DNA of 64,000 nucleotides from assembly GCF_040054535.1 (NCBI RefSeq), contig NC_090796.1, positions 12,489,501 through 12,553,500 on the forward strand, in the 5' to 3' direction. How positions within the stretch are numbered: position 1 is the first letter of the stretch; each line of letters opens with the position of its first letter. Shown here one piece after another: positions 25,029 through 37,300 of the stretch. This stretch comes from Antennarius striatus. Lineage: Eukaryota; Chordata; Actinopteri; Lophiiformes; Antennariidae. The translations under genes were made by a program, and so were the position numbers. Under the pieces are notes generated by a model. That model was given only the letters and a program-made list of their open reading frames with translations, had not been told where the DNA came from and did no database searches.

Positions 25029-27629
25029 GTCATCATCATCTTGACAGCAAAAACCATTTTGTTCAACATGACTTTCTACTGCTTGTTACTGCTTTTCTGA
25101 AAATAAGCTACACAGTGACTTAAGTCTAGTTTCCCTCATTGAAATGGAGACCTTGAAAGCACCGTCCCATAGAGCTGGATTGATGCCCGTCCAGACTCTC
25201 TGGGACAGTGTCGTTTTTCATAAAGCAAACGTGTCGCACGAATGTCTTTGTTACAGACTGAGCCTCGTCTGTCTCACACACAAGCCCACAGGCTGCTGGC
25301 TGTATTTTAACTTGAACTCTGTTGCTGTCCTTAAAATCCATTAACAGCCAATGACACAATAACCACCTCCAAAAAACACACAGCCTGCTCTGTAAGCAAC
25401 AATTTGGTGGCACAAAGTTTTCTGCAGACATCTGTGTTTTCCAGAGGATTCCAAAACCAAAGAATTAAATCTTACCAGAGGGGAATTAAAGAAATTAGTG
25501 ACTACCAAGAAGATCCTCATTAAATTTTGTGCAAATATCTGCATTCCTGTCTGTAAATCTAATTTCAACATACACACACCTCAAAAACAACTGATCTTAG
25601 CAACATAGAAAATGATAGACGGTGAGCTTCATGAGCATCGTACCCAAACATGATCGTGTTAGCCTTGTCCCTGTGAGCGTTCACACAGTTGGGAGTCAGC
25701 AGTCAGCTGCCAGCGTGACTGCTGACTCCCAAATCTCGATTTGTTTGTTTGCCTTGCAACTTCAGCGCTATGACAACAGTGTTATCTCGTACAACAAAAG
25801 AAAGGATAAGAGTTTCAATCAACTCCAGTCAAGACATCAAGAAGACTCACTGTGCCATGGATAAGATTCATACCACGGACATAACATTCTGCCTACAAGT
25901 GCTGCTGTGGCGTGTGATTGGAAGGCCTCTATTGATCTCTGATTGGGACGCTCTGGTCAAAAACAGCTGGCGGGCACCACAGTATTCAAAGTTAAACATG
26001 GACTTACTTTACATCCATACAACTTATTACCTCTACATTCATGTTGATGTTTTTGAAACATACAACTACGCAGCAGAGCATCGAGACAGGTGTTAATGTG
26101 TCTGGAAAACATCAGGGATTTAAATGGGCAATGCTTCGGGGACCCTACATGGACAATCCTTAGGCCCTCTTCGCAAAGGTGTGAGAAGCTTAAAGGGACG
26201 CCGTCAAACTATTTAGATCAACGCCAGACGGCAAGAAGAAACAGTTATGCATCTCAGAAATAAAAGAAGGTGTGGCGAGGCGTGCCGTCAGCAGACGTCT
26301 GTCTGAATCACAACACACTCAGGGATTTCCTCCAACGGGATTTACCAGGATTTACAGTCTGATACAGCCTCTAATTAGAAAGAACTGTACTAACATTGCA
26401 CCGCAGATTTGTTACTTCATCAGGCCTGGTGCAATCTTGGGTAGTTATCTTGGGTAGAATACAATCAAGGCTTAGGTCAGCTCAGTTTTTGTCTGAACAA
26501 ATGTAATTCTGATTTGTTTCCCTTTTGTACGCAGAGATTACATAACAGCAACCCAACAAAAACCGTCCTCTACGCCGTCTTCGTGGTTTCCACATCTCGT
26601 AAGACATCTTACACACGTGTCAAACAGCCCTCTATGGAGGATAGAACAGAAACAATCATTTACCTCCCCTGGCGGTCGATCCGCTCCTCCACTCAGGAGG
26701 CAAGGAGCTCCTCGACCTCGCCGTGTCTCCCCATTCGAAGACATTTTCAGTCGATTCTCCTCAGAGTTAGCATTAGCTATCATTAGCTGCTTAATCTCCC
26801 AGTACGGGGTCACACATACTACAATGTCAAAACACCCATCATCACACACACACACACACACTCACACACACCCAGTCCTCCAGTCTCACCAGATCACCCC
26901 GGGAACACAGACGTTGAATCTGTTACCACCTCGACTGAAAGCTCAGAGGCTGAACAAATATGACCCCCCACCATGCTTTTGTAACCTTCACCCACATCCT
27001 CAGGGGCAATAAAAGAACAGCCATCCCACCTTGGTTACACCGTAAAATCGGCTTCCAAGCTAAGGTAAGAAAATGTCTGCTAGTAACACACAAGAAAGGG
27101 ATCAATATTCTCATTTTGAATCTTGACGAAAGGACAAAAGTGATTGAATTTCAAAAGCTGTCACACTTTTTCTTGAGAAATCTTCGGCGACATAGCCTCA
27201 GCATGCAGGACTTTAACTTGGATTATGCTGAACCTTTGTTGCATTTAATTCAACATCATTGTTTCTCCACTGTTGCCCCAGAGGATGTTCCCCCACCTAA
27301 AGACTGGCCTTGACATTAAAGACGTGGGTAGTTCAGGGACAGGAATCTCAACTGTGACTCCAAAAAAAGGAAACCCGTTTAACTCAATAAAATTTGTGCA
27401 GTCCGGTCAGGCCATCCTGATCTTCTTAAAGATGATGGAAACTCTTCCCAAACAGGAAAATGGAGGCCGAGTTCCAATAACACACTTCATTTGTACACAC
27501 AAACACGTAAGAAGTTCACACACTGAAGCATATGTACATGTTGATCCACTGTGAGGTTACTCACACAACCCAGATGCCAGTGATGGTGAAAACAGGCAGG
27601 CTGACAGGAAGGATCATCCACAGGGACAT
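16791..27629 (-). CDS. tmem150a: transmembrane protein 150A (Sfk1/FRAG1/DRAM-family), complete
   Basis: Multipass plasma-membrane protein. In mammals TMEM150A, related to yeast Sfk1, binds the PI4KIIIalpha-EFR3-TTC7 complex and tunes phosphoinositide supply. Seven coding exons on the minus strand: 27629-27565, 24919-24872, 22669-22583, 21885-21818, 20582-20455, 17643-17466, 17035-16791. They total 819 nt, giving 272 residues (human protein 271), with every junction in phase. Recognisable blocks: N-terminal membrane segment with ILPVSL and [103 protein letters not shown] and a Ser-rich C-terminal tail ending SFSML. The coding exon carries 22 nt of 5' UTR after an AG at 27,652-27,653, so a separate leader exon exists. 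TMEM150B and C fit clearly less well. The donor of coding exon 2 abuts a (CA)n tract. Confidence 0.92.
18773..18801. repeat. (CA)n microsatellite in tmem150a intron 5
   Basis: Two short (AC)n runs interrupted by AG. Confidence 0.8.
20634..20664. repeat. GAT-rich trinucleotide tract
   Basis: Imperfect (GAT)n with GAA and GAG variants, in tmem150a intron 4, about 50 bp upstream (in transcript sense) of the exon at 20,582. Confidence 0.7.
20842..20861. repeat. (CA)n microsatellite
   Basis: About ten CA units in tmem150a intron 4; smaller CA tracts occur at about 22,337-22,352 and 26,844-26,870. Confidence 0.8.
24808..24869. repeat. (TG)n microsatellite abutting a tmem150a splice donor
   Basis: About 31 TG units on the plus strand. 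On the minus strand, the sense strand of tmem150a, intron 2 begins GT and then (AC)n directly after the exon ending at 24,872, so the donor is the start of the repeat. Confidence 0.93.
24996..25041. repeat. (CAT)n trinucleotide repeat
   Basis: About fourteen CAT units with one CGT interruption, in tmem150a intron 1, roughly 80 bp upstream of the exon at 24,919 in transcript sense. Confidence 0.9.
25689..25732. repeat. perfect 17-bp hairpin in tmem150a intron 1
   Basis: The arm TTGGGAGTCAGCAGTCA (25,689-25,705) and its exact reverse complement (25,716-25,732) enclose a 10-nt GC-rich loop. The stem is too short for a typical pre-miRNA by itself, and no flanking pairing was apparent. Confidence 0.85.
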
Positions 27630-28411
27630 GATGACCAACAGGAGATCTCCACTGCAAATAAAAACCAGTTCCATTAAAGACATGAAGGACTCCAACCTTT
27701 AAAACCAGAAGGATCCGAACAAAGAGAACTGGGGTGATCCTCTTTAAACATTACAGGGCAATCTCGTAAAAACAATTGATATTATGATAATAAATATGTA
27801 CATTGAAATAGTTTGAGTTTTAGATTATCTTTATGTTTCCAATACTTTGATAAACTAGATAGATCTTTATCATGGCTGCATTATCCTAGCTGGGGGCAAA
27901 GGAGCAGCTGGGCCCCTCTGCCTGGGGGGTCGTACCCAATTCTTCATCTGGCTAATGTGTGTAGAGTATACACATTAATTTCAAAATAAGTGCACATCAG
28001 GCGTGACAGAGGTAATAAAGGTCTTAAAAACAGGCTTTTACTTAAAGGAGTCCTGACAGGTAGACGTGAACCTGATGATTATCTGCTCATTACCTCCACC
28101 AGGAAGGTTGTGTTATGACATTACTTTGTTATTATGTCAGAAAACAGACTGAAAATGGTTGGAATTGCTTGTTTTGTCCAAAAAATTTCAAGGATAAGTC
28201 CCTTCTGAAAAGTTTCTGAAAAAACAAACAAACAAACAAACGTCTAACTTATTCATCATTTTGACAGAATACTATTCTCTTAGGCTGAAATTTACCTTAT
28301 ATTTTGCTGCATTAAACATCACAGACATCTCAATACAGTAGTAACAGGATTATTAATAAATGATCAATACTTCAGAGCAAACCAAATGAGCTGTTAATGT
28401 TTTGCTCGTAC

Positions 28412-28720
28412 CTCTTGAACTGCAGAACTGTTCAGGCTTTGCTTCTCATCTCAGCTCCTCCAAACTCGAGGAAAAGTTGTAAAAAGTCCCGTCTGGTTTG
28501 CGCCCCCCTGCCTGCGCTGCCGCGGCTGGTTTCATTGTCAAAAAAATAAAAAATAAAAAAAAATAAAAAGATAAGGAAAAATCGATGCTGATCATGCAGA
28601 TCGATCACATCAGGATCAGGAAGAGAGATGGACAACGGTGTGATTTCTGTCGAACAGTTGGGGTTCTGGTGAGAAGCGGACGCAGCAGCTGGACTCACTA
28701 ACATGAAACTCCTCCCAGCG
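28412..28720 (-). other. putative non-coding first exon and promoter of tmem150a
   Basis: On the minus strand the sequence ends AAGAG|GTACGAG at 28,412/28,411, a plausible donor 760 bp upstream of the first coding exon, which itself starts at an acceptor. The block is richer in CpG than its surroundings (near 28,490-28,520 and 28,720-28,750) and contains an AT-rich A-tract at 28,540-28,570. The transcription start is not determined. Confidence 0.35.
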
Positions 28721-29507
28721 ATCGCGCACGTTTTTCTCAGTAAAACGCGCATTTGACAGTTTTTAATTTATGCGCTTTTTTCATGCAAAAAGCGAGCGAA
28801 TTGACGATCTTATGGTATTTTATAAACTTGCAGTTTTTTTTCTTATTTTAGAAAATGGCTACAGGTGCTGTTGTTGTGTTTTTGTGTGTTTTTTTTTTAA
28901 ATTTTGTTCTTAGTTTAGTTCCTGGAAGCAGATTTCACAACAGAATCCCAACAAATACTCAACATGTAGTGACGACTCCAGAAAAACACTCTGATATACA
29001 GTATTGCGCATTGTGTTTCTTTTCTTTTTCCTCAAAACAGATCAAGTTAATTTCCAAGAAAGCGGAGATGATGCCTTCAAGGACCCTTTTTGTGAACTGC
29101 TGACAGGTTAGGTTGAGTCGTTCAAAGACCGCAGGACAAAAACATACACAAAAGCCAAGATGTTGAACTGGACCAGATTTTTAAAAACAAAGTAGATTGT
29201 GAAGAGTCTGTGTTGTTGTTTTGTCTTATCAGTAGTATACTAATGTGGGAATAAAGTAGGGTATATTTCTATGGATTAAATTTCATTTGTCAATTAGATT
29301 TATTAACCAAAATCATGATGACTTGGTGCTTGTACAGTCAAATGTGTTTATTTGTTCTGTATTTGCATGTGTGATTAGTTATGTATTTACATGTTTGTTC
29401 AGATGTGTCTTTATGTGTTTCTTTCTGGCTGTGCTGTGATGTCCTCAGATGTGTACTTGCATGTTCCTTGATGTGTATTTATCTTGTCCCCTGATTGTCT
29501 TATACTT

Positions 29508-29557
29508 ACTGATAAATAAAGTATCTATCTGTCCGTCTGTCTGTCTGTCTGTCTGTT
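29508..29557 (+). repeat. LINE-like 3' tail with (CTGT)n
   Basis: AATAAAGTATCTATCTG is followed by (TCTG)n. The preceding 200 bp is rich in ATGTGT/ATTTAC phrases and may belong to the same truncated element. The tail resembles those at 3,813-3,865 and 43,706-43,730. Confidence 0.55.
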
Positions 29558-29655
29558 TTTGTTATGCCTCTTTGTGTTGAGAAACAATCTAAGAAACATG
29601 ACCATAAATTTCTAAGAAGGAATTTTCCTCCTTCTGGACTGACATGACTTCTTGA

Positions 29656-29663
29656 TGACGTCA
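29656..29663. promoter_or_regulatory. palindromic CRE-type site (TGACGTCA)
   Basis: An exact full CRE about 1 kb upstream of the presumed tmem150a first exon. An 8-bp match occurs by chance about once per 65 kb, so function is unproven. Confidence 0.25.
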
Positions 29664-30279
29664 TATTATGGCAGGTCTGACCACTGGAGGACGTTCATTC
29701 TGCTGCGTGGGTTTAGATCAGGATTCATTACTGTAATGTTTTTTCTCCTCTAGAAACTGACTGGCATTTTACCAGGAAGTCAGTTTATTAAATAAAATGG
29801 AACACAATTGAGCTTTCCTCATCAAGTGAGGAAAAATAAACACATTAATATCGAACAATAAAAGAAGCAAAGGTTAGAAAAAGGTCAAAAACAGCTATTT
29901 TGAATGATTATACACAGGGCAACGTTCAAATAAAATCTTTTTTTCCTTATTATGAAGTGGTAAAACAATCCCTTATTCACTAGAGAAGTTGTGGACGCGC
30001 ATTAAAAACATGTGAATATTTATGTGTAGTTCTGTATTCACGTCGCTGCAATAGTTGATTTGAAACAGCTGAAAAAGATTGAAAAAGAAAAAGCATCGTT
30101 GTCGTTGAAGTTCGGTGGACTTTTGGGTTTTCCGACAGTACCCTCAAGGCATCTTCACGTGGCTCCCCCGCGTGCCTGACTGGCAGAAGTTTCACAGCTG
30201 CGTTCAATTAACTCATGTTGTAGTCAGACGTCAATGACTCCGCTGCTGCAGACAGAGTTCCTGTTACGTTACCTCTCCG

Positions 30280-30293
30280 CCACAAGAGGGCGC
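30280..30293 (+). promoter_or_regulatory. CTCF-like motif
   Basis: CCACAAGAGGGCGC matches the vertebrate CTCF core at all but one position. It lies between tmem150a and the elovl6-like gene. Confidence 0.4.
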
Positions 30294-30720
30294 TAAAGGC
30301 TTTAAATCACAATGGCTGCAGAGGGACTCTGGGCGTAATTGCTTCATTTATAGCTTAGATTTTGGTGCAATATAAAAGTATGTAGAACTGTAGGCATGCT
30401 TTTGATCCCTTTTGGGCTGCAGTGGAGTTTTGAAGCCTCCTCCTTCACGTCCTCTGGAGTCACCTACCCACAGCTGGACAGTAAAAATGTGCTGAGCGGG
30501 CAGAGCTTTGTTCTCAGTAACATCCCAGTGGTTCATATCTTCGCCTGGACGCTGACAGGACAGACACAGTGCTGAGGAACAGACAGAGGAGCCGCTTGTT
30601 CTGAGGCCACTGAGGTCTCAGAACAACAAGGCCTTATATAGATGACTGTTTCTGCAAGTGTGATGAAAAACAAAAGATTCCATCAGGGATTGTAAATATC
30701 TAAACATAATCAGAATGTTT

Positions 30721-30766
30721 CTGATATTATCTAAGAATTAGTGCTGATATTATCTAAGAATTACTG
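30721..30766. repeat. 23-bp tandem duplication
   Basis: CTGATATTATCTAAGAATTA plus three bases occurs twice head-to-tail, differing only at the last bases. Confidence 0.75.
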
Positions 30767-31229
30767 GTAGTTTATTTCTAAACATAATGATAAACAATCC
30801 CAAAGTAATTACTTATCTAAAAAAAAAAAAGACACTTTCATTTCATTATTTAAGTTTAGTATTTTGAGTATTTTATAGAGCTCCATGTAATATTTATTAG
30901 CATAAAAAGACGTAACATTGTCAGTACTTTTGAATCTCTTTGAGAATTAAAACGAGTTCAAATTCTAGAGGAAAAGTCAAATGATCACCATAAAGATTCC
31001 GGAAATGCGAAGGTTTCATGTGTTCGTGTTGAATATTTATGATGATGTGAAAGTTTGTTATGAGAATATTCTACTCACACGTCAGTGATGTGATAGTCCT
31101 TTTGGATTGTCATATTCTATCTAGTAAATAAACAAAATCTTAAATGTCGGATTAGTTTTTATTGAAGCACTATATATTTGTGGTTATCTCTGACATAATA
31201 AAATGTTTCTGACACAACTGAGACAAATG

Positions 31230-34200
31230 AATTTATTGAAACATCTGAACATCAAAGCCCTTGAAACACATTCTTCTTTTTCTTACAGCAGACTCCACAC
31301 TGATGCGTTATCATTATTCACAAAAGAAGAAATTACAGATTACCATCGTTTGGCACACACATGATCATTTCAAGTTTAAAAAAAGTGTGATGACAGGTCA
31401 GCTCTAAAATCCACTCCCAAAAAAACTCATCATGACAGTCTCGTCTCTGAAAAAAAAAAAATCTGACTGCTCTGAGATTTTAAGAGTTGAAGCCAACTTC
31501 AGGCTACAAGACGATTAAGAAAAGTGAACAAGCTGAATCTTTAAAGTAGTTTTATAGATTCTAGATTCTTCAAGGAATAGATTTCATGTCATCTGACAAA
31601 AAAGAAAAAAAATATCCGTTTTTCCTCAGTGTTTCAATGATTCCGCGAAGTGGTTCGACTGAACATGTGAATCATTACACAGAATAAATAAAACTGAAAA
31701 TCAAGTATCAAATGTAAACCTCGACAGTTTTCATTCGACATGATGACAGAATTTCTTTTAAATGTACATTTTTAATTTGCTACAACACACAGATTTGATC
31801 CATGGTAAGGACATTAAGAAAATAAGACAGTATTGAACTACAAGGCTCGAAAATAATTCATATTAACGGCTTCAACCTCTGAACATTTAAGAGGTTAAAG
31901 GTCTTACGATCAGTTTTTTAGCAGCTGTGAGGAATGTAGAGACACACAAACGTTACATCTGGATGGAATTAGCAACAAAATCGTGGACATGCTAATAAAA
32001 ATAACTTCTTCGGGGTTTCCACTCAGATGTGCAGGAGATATGTTTAAGATAATAAATAGATTCTAATTATTTACATGGACAGATCATTGCTTTGAATGCA
32101 GCACGATTGATTCTTTTCCGTTTCCGACTTCATGTCAACACCTCGGAATGGTCATACAGAAGCAGCGGTCTGTTGTTACAGCCAACATTTTAAAAGTATG
32201 ATTTACGTTACAGTTCAGTTATCACATCGCATTCACATTATTAAAAAGATTTTTTAAAAAGAAAAAGAGTCAAAAACCAACAAAACAAAAAAACAAAACA
32301 AAAAAAAAGAACCTCCAGGCGTAGGACAGGTATGCAGAGATTAAACAGTTTTCCTCACATAAATTTGTTGAAAAAAAAAAAAATTAGTGGTTTCAAACCC
32401 AAGAAAGGTCAGAATCTCCAAGCCCCCCCCCCCCCCCCCCCAAGATAAATATGAAAGTTCTACAGACAATTAACAATTTTCATGACTTTTCTCCAATTTG
32501 TTTTTACCCATCCAAGGAGGTTATGTTTATCTGTTAACACATTTATCAGTTATAGCACACATCAAACGGTTTTGATTGGAGTAGCTGCTGTTCACTTTGA
32601 CGAATCCTCGAAAGGTCCTGAAGAAAACCGGCTTGACTGAAATATCTTTTTTCTTTTTTTTTCTTCTGTTGAATCAAAACTGACAATAAGGCCAAAGTGA
32701 TTCCACATTCATGCATATGGTGACAGGAGATTTTAGTGGACTTTGTCTAGCTTTGATGACTCATTTTATACTGATTCATAACTGCTTATCTTATCTTCCG
32801 GTGATACATTTCTGTCATTTTCTTTGAGGCTGACATGAGGCATGGAGGTGCGTCGGGTGTGTCTTTATCTCTACATTGTGATGTGGGAGCCCAAGTCATG
32901 CTTACAGTATTTTTTTTTTTTTGTCTTCCTGCACACACAGTTTACATAAAGTGTCCTTCTGGGGGCTTGTTTTTGTACCTGTTATGGCAACAAAAGTGAT
33001 CCAAAACGTAGTGAAATCACCACAACATGCAGTTTCAGCAAAATACCTTAACATAATTAGCAGTACATGTTTCACAGGGGAACAAAAATAAGGTTAAAGG
33101 ACAAACCTCTTATTAGAAGTAAGGGAAAACACCCATCTTTGCCCCTTCTATGCTTTTCTTATCCTCAGGTTCAGACACAGAGTGTGAACTTCTGACTTTT
33201 CAGTCAGTGTCAGCCACGATAAGCGATTATTGGTTATCATTATCAGCTGATAAGAATCCATACCATGCACACCTAATTGCTTCTATGGATATATATGGTG
33301 CAACGGCGCAAACGTGTTACAGCACTGACAGGCCATTGACTGAAAGACTTCAGCTCCACACCTTACACAAGGCATTTCCCATGAACAATGTGCTCATAGC
33401 TCAGATCTTATCTCACCACGTGCCACAGACACAAACACAATTCACCCTCAGTTTTTCCTCTTTATAAAGAAGAACTAATAAACCTAACATTCAAATTGTC
33501 TGTATCCACAAACGGCTTTGCAAAAAATGTGGTTCCTGACATGACAACACAAAATGTTTAGCTTAGCATGAAAGATACGATCAGGGGAATCAGCTAGCTG
33601 AAAATGCAACACATGTGAAACTCCTAAAGTGGTATTTTAGTGTTATGCACACAAAAACACTTTAAAAAGACAAATTGTAGATTTTGGTTGTGCCGGAACT
33701 AATGATTCCTTAGTCTTGTTGAACTAGGCGTGAGTTTCATTGCAAACTATGTTCTGTAGGCTTTTTTTTTGTTTGTTTTAATGCAAACATTACTTGATGA
33801 GTACATCAACATTAAAATGTCGACATGCAACGAGGACACGACAGCTAACTAAACAAGTAACACAACCTGATTTGTGACTGATTTACGAAAAAAACGCCAA
33901 AAGGCAGGATTTCTTTAACCTGCTGCTGGAGAATTTAAAAAATTGGGAGAGGAAACAAGCCCGAATGAATCGAATCTGGAATGAGTGGGACGAATAAGGG
34001 TACGTCAACATCCGCGTAATGGCTATATATATCAATGATTTAGTCATTTTTAACCTACTGATAAAAATAGTCATTTAGTGTATGTCAATATACCGGTCAA
34101 AAGTCAAATAACGAAGGCCATAATTTAAAAAAGTGAGTATTGTTAGCCAGATATATTTATCCTCTATCATTTTCTCCTCTACCATAAAATCACAAGAGCA

Positions 34201-34394
34201 TGAACCTCGTTCATACCCTCTAATCCATAAATTAATTACCATTCTGAGCTACAGATGGCTTTCTGAAGTCACGTGAAACAAAAAAAGAGCAGGACCGAGT
34301 ACGCAGTGAACTCTTTGTGACACATTCAGGGTCCCTCATCAGTGTTGGTCATTTCTACTTATGGCACACGTCAGCAGAGCGCGCTGCAGACGCG
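31230..34394 (-). other. downstream region, possibly a long 3' UTR of the elovl6-like gene
   Basis: AT-rich sequence without any recognised coding exon. Candidate minus-strand AATAAA signals include 31,232-31,237 and 31,158-31,163. ELOVL6 genes often have multi-kilobase 3' UTRs, so much of this may be transcribed, but the end cannot be set. It contains an A/C-rich stretch (32,280-32,310) and a run of 19 C at 32,423-32,441. Confidence 0.3.
32423..32441. repeat. poly-C run
   Basis: Nineteen consecutive C residues (poly-G on the minus strand), with an A-run about 50 bp to the left. Confidence 0.9.
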
Positions 34395-37300
34395 CTACTC
34401 TGCCTTGGAGCCTTTGTGCCCTGATGGGCGTTTGAGGTAGCTGTCATAGAAGAACAAGGCAAAAAGGATCAGGTAGCTGAGGTACATGACGGAGCCCCAC
34501 GCCACGTTGTCCACGTTGGACGGACAACGCACCTCGTGCATCCAGTGGAACACCAGTCCCAGGACGGCCAGGCCCATCACCATCTGCAGGATCTGGGAGG
34601 CCGTGATGATCATGGCGCAGGGACGCGGCACCTTGAGGCCGGCCGCCCGGGCGGCGTAGTACGTGTACATGAGAGAGTGGACGACGTAGTTCATGGTCAT
34701 AAACCAGCCGCCGCCCGCCACCTGGTCCTTGTAGGAGTACCAGGAGTACAGCAGGACGGTGATGTGGTGGTACCAGTGCAGGAAGATGAGGCGCTGCTTC
34801 CGAAGGATGATGAAGATCGTGTCACCTGAGAGAGAGACGGGATGACGGCGTCATTCACGTGTCTGCATGTGTGTGTCGTTTGCTTCCTCTCTGATCGCTT
34901 CACTCTCACCTACACTTACTCTTGTGTTGGTATTGTTACAGAATCTGTATTTATCAGTGAGTCAGTGAAGGTTCATCTCATTACGCAATAGTTCATGTTA
35001 CGCTATCACTACACGTGCCAGCACTATGACAGACCGGTGACTTGTCACCTAGTCCTATGCAGGATAACCCCCCACCCCCACCCCTGTGATCCTGCATGAT
35101 CCTGGATGGGTGTTATTAACAGCCCAGCCAATATGGAACGGAGATCTTCTTCCTGCAGCTGAGAAATTGCCGTATCCATCAAGTGCAAATAGAATTTTCT
35201 TGCCACCTCAGCATCTGCCTCCGTTCCCCAATACAATCTGGTCCGTGCGTCCGACATAGAGCATTAAGAGACTCGATTAGCCTGCAGACAGAGAGGCAGC
35301 AGCAGCAGCTACAGAAGCAGGAACTGTCTGCTAATGAGTTTACTGCGAGGTTTGAGTGCTTCAAGGAATAAACTGCACGAGTCCTTCGGCGTTTAAGGTT
35401 TGTGTCACGGTGTTGAAATTACCTAGGTCTGACAGAACAGCACGAATAATTTTTTGGCAAGGATGTCAGGTGACATTCCTCAGGTCTTTGTCTCATCTAA
35501 ACATTCCATTTTGTTCTTTACATACATTTTATTACACCTCAGGGACTTCAATCTAATCTTTTATGTTAAATGAGGCTACCTTTTGTTCAAAAGTGACATT
35601 TTTAGACCTAATCTTTCCCTATAATAAAAGTTTGAACATAATTTGACTGTTTCCAGTTCAAAAGATGACATTTAGGGCTCCTTAAGGAGGAGCGAAAGTC
35701 CTTAACTTATCAGCTTTTCATGAGAAGACGGAAGTTTTACCCAGCTCGGGAGCCTTGCTAAGTACGAAGGCGTAGGCCCAGAATTTGGAGATGGGGGCTC
35801 GGTAGAAGCTGATGTCACACACCGACTCTCTGAAGCCGCTGTTTGTGAGGACGTGCAGCATGTAGACTCCAGTCCTCATCGCGCCGATGATGCTGCAGAT
35901 ACAAAATGCTAACATGTTAGCAAACAGCCTAAGATACAAAATGTAAAATGCACACTGCAGAGGAAATGAAGGAAACATGACAGTCGACCCCACACACACT
36001 CCTCACTCTAACTTTTCTTCTACCATGTGGCGAGAGGCACCACAGTCGGATTGTGCATTGGCTTCCTCCTCCAATCCGTCTGAAGCAGCACCCTCGGTAT
36101 CGGCGAACAGTTTCAACCCCGACTTCGACTCACCTGAAGACGGCCAGGCTGAGCGACCACAGCACCAACGGACGCCGCAAGTTCAGCTTCGGTCTCTGCC
36201 TCATGAAGTGCTGACCGCCGAACACGAGCGCAGCGTACAGGCCACAGAACATGAACGACTTGCTCCTGGAGGGAACAGACAGCAGTACATGAATTACCAC
36301 TGCAGTGAATCATAGAACAGAAACACCTGTCAGTGTTACTCAGAAAAAACACAACACATCCTCCATTAAATCAATGACAGATTTTATTACATTTTATTCC
36401 AGTTCAATGACAAAAAAAACAACAAAAAAACAGGAGCACGATCAAATCTGCGACACACTCCTACAGGAGATGAACTTTGACTTCTGTCAGGTTCCAAATA
36501 GAGGACGACAGAGACTTCCTTTTAGTATCACCTTGGTTACGCCCTGAAACACTTGCTGATTACAAAACGGTTCTGTAAAGACATAAAACAATTAAGGCGA
36601 TCACGCCATAGGTTTTTGTTGGTGGTGTTGTTGATGTTCTATTAATAGCCGTGATACATGGATATCCTTCATCATTGTGTCGTATCATGAAGACTTTGAC
36701 TGACTGAGCTAAAGATGCCACCGTGTGGCTTTCAGCAAATTTAGGATTAATTTCATGATCACTGGCAGCAAGGTTTTGATTGAAAAATAAAGCTCTAATG
36801 ATCTCCATTCACAATGAAGGCGTTATTTAATAACTAGTAGCTATATAAACCATAACTTTCAGTCCTGATGTTAGTCTCACCCTCATCCTCTTTTACAATC
36901 ACAGCAGGGGATTAAGAGAGATTAGCGGTTGACATACTGACCACTTAGACTACCAGTTCTAGATGATGCCTCCATTTAAAGTGAGCTCTGCTCTGCCTGT
37001 TTCATTAAAAATCACTAATTCACTTTGAATTACAGACTGTGGCAGAAAACGATGACAGAAAAGACAAAAGAGCTCAGACATAATCAGCATGGATGGATGT
37101 GACAGGGTCTATGAAATGTGAAGTCGTTTATCTTTAATACGTATTATTTTTAATGTAGTCGCTTGGCGTGAGTGAGGTGGTGCGTGTTTCCAAGGTGGTT
37201 TGGGAATAAACCAGATGACTAATCCAGATTGACACATTTCATGTCAGGCAAAGCAGATGATGCTTTTGGTGCTTAACCCGGTGAATCCACGTTGGATTCG

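Larger units (their letters stand above)
28750..31225. other. intergenic region between the tmem150a promoter and the elovl6-like gene
   Basis: No supported gene. Contents: a LINE-like tail with (CTGT)n at 29,508-29,557, a CRE-type palindrome at 29,656-29,663, a CTCF-like site at 30,280-30,293, a 10-bp hairpin at 30,596-30,626 and a 23-bp tandem duplication at 30,721-30,766. Confidence 0.5.

Noticed and set aside
29523..29557. Regularly spaced short repeat, considered as a CRISPR-like array
   Set aside because: It is a simple (CTGT)n microsatellite in a vertebrate genome, without spacers.
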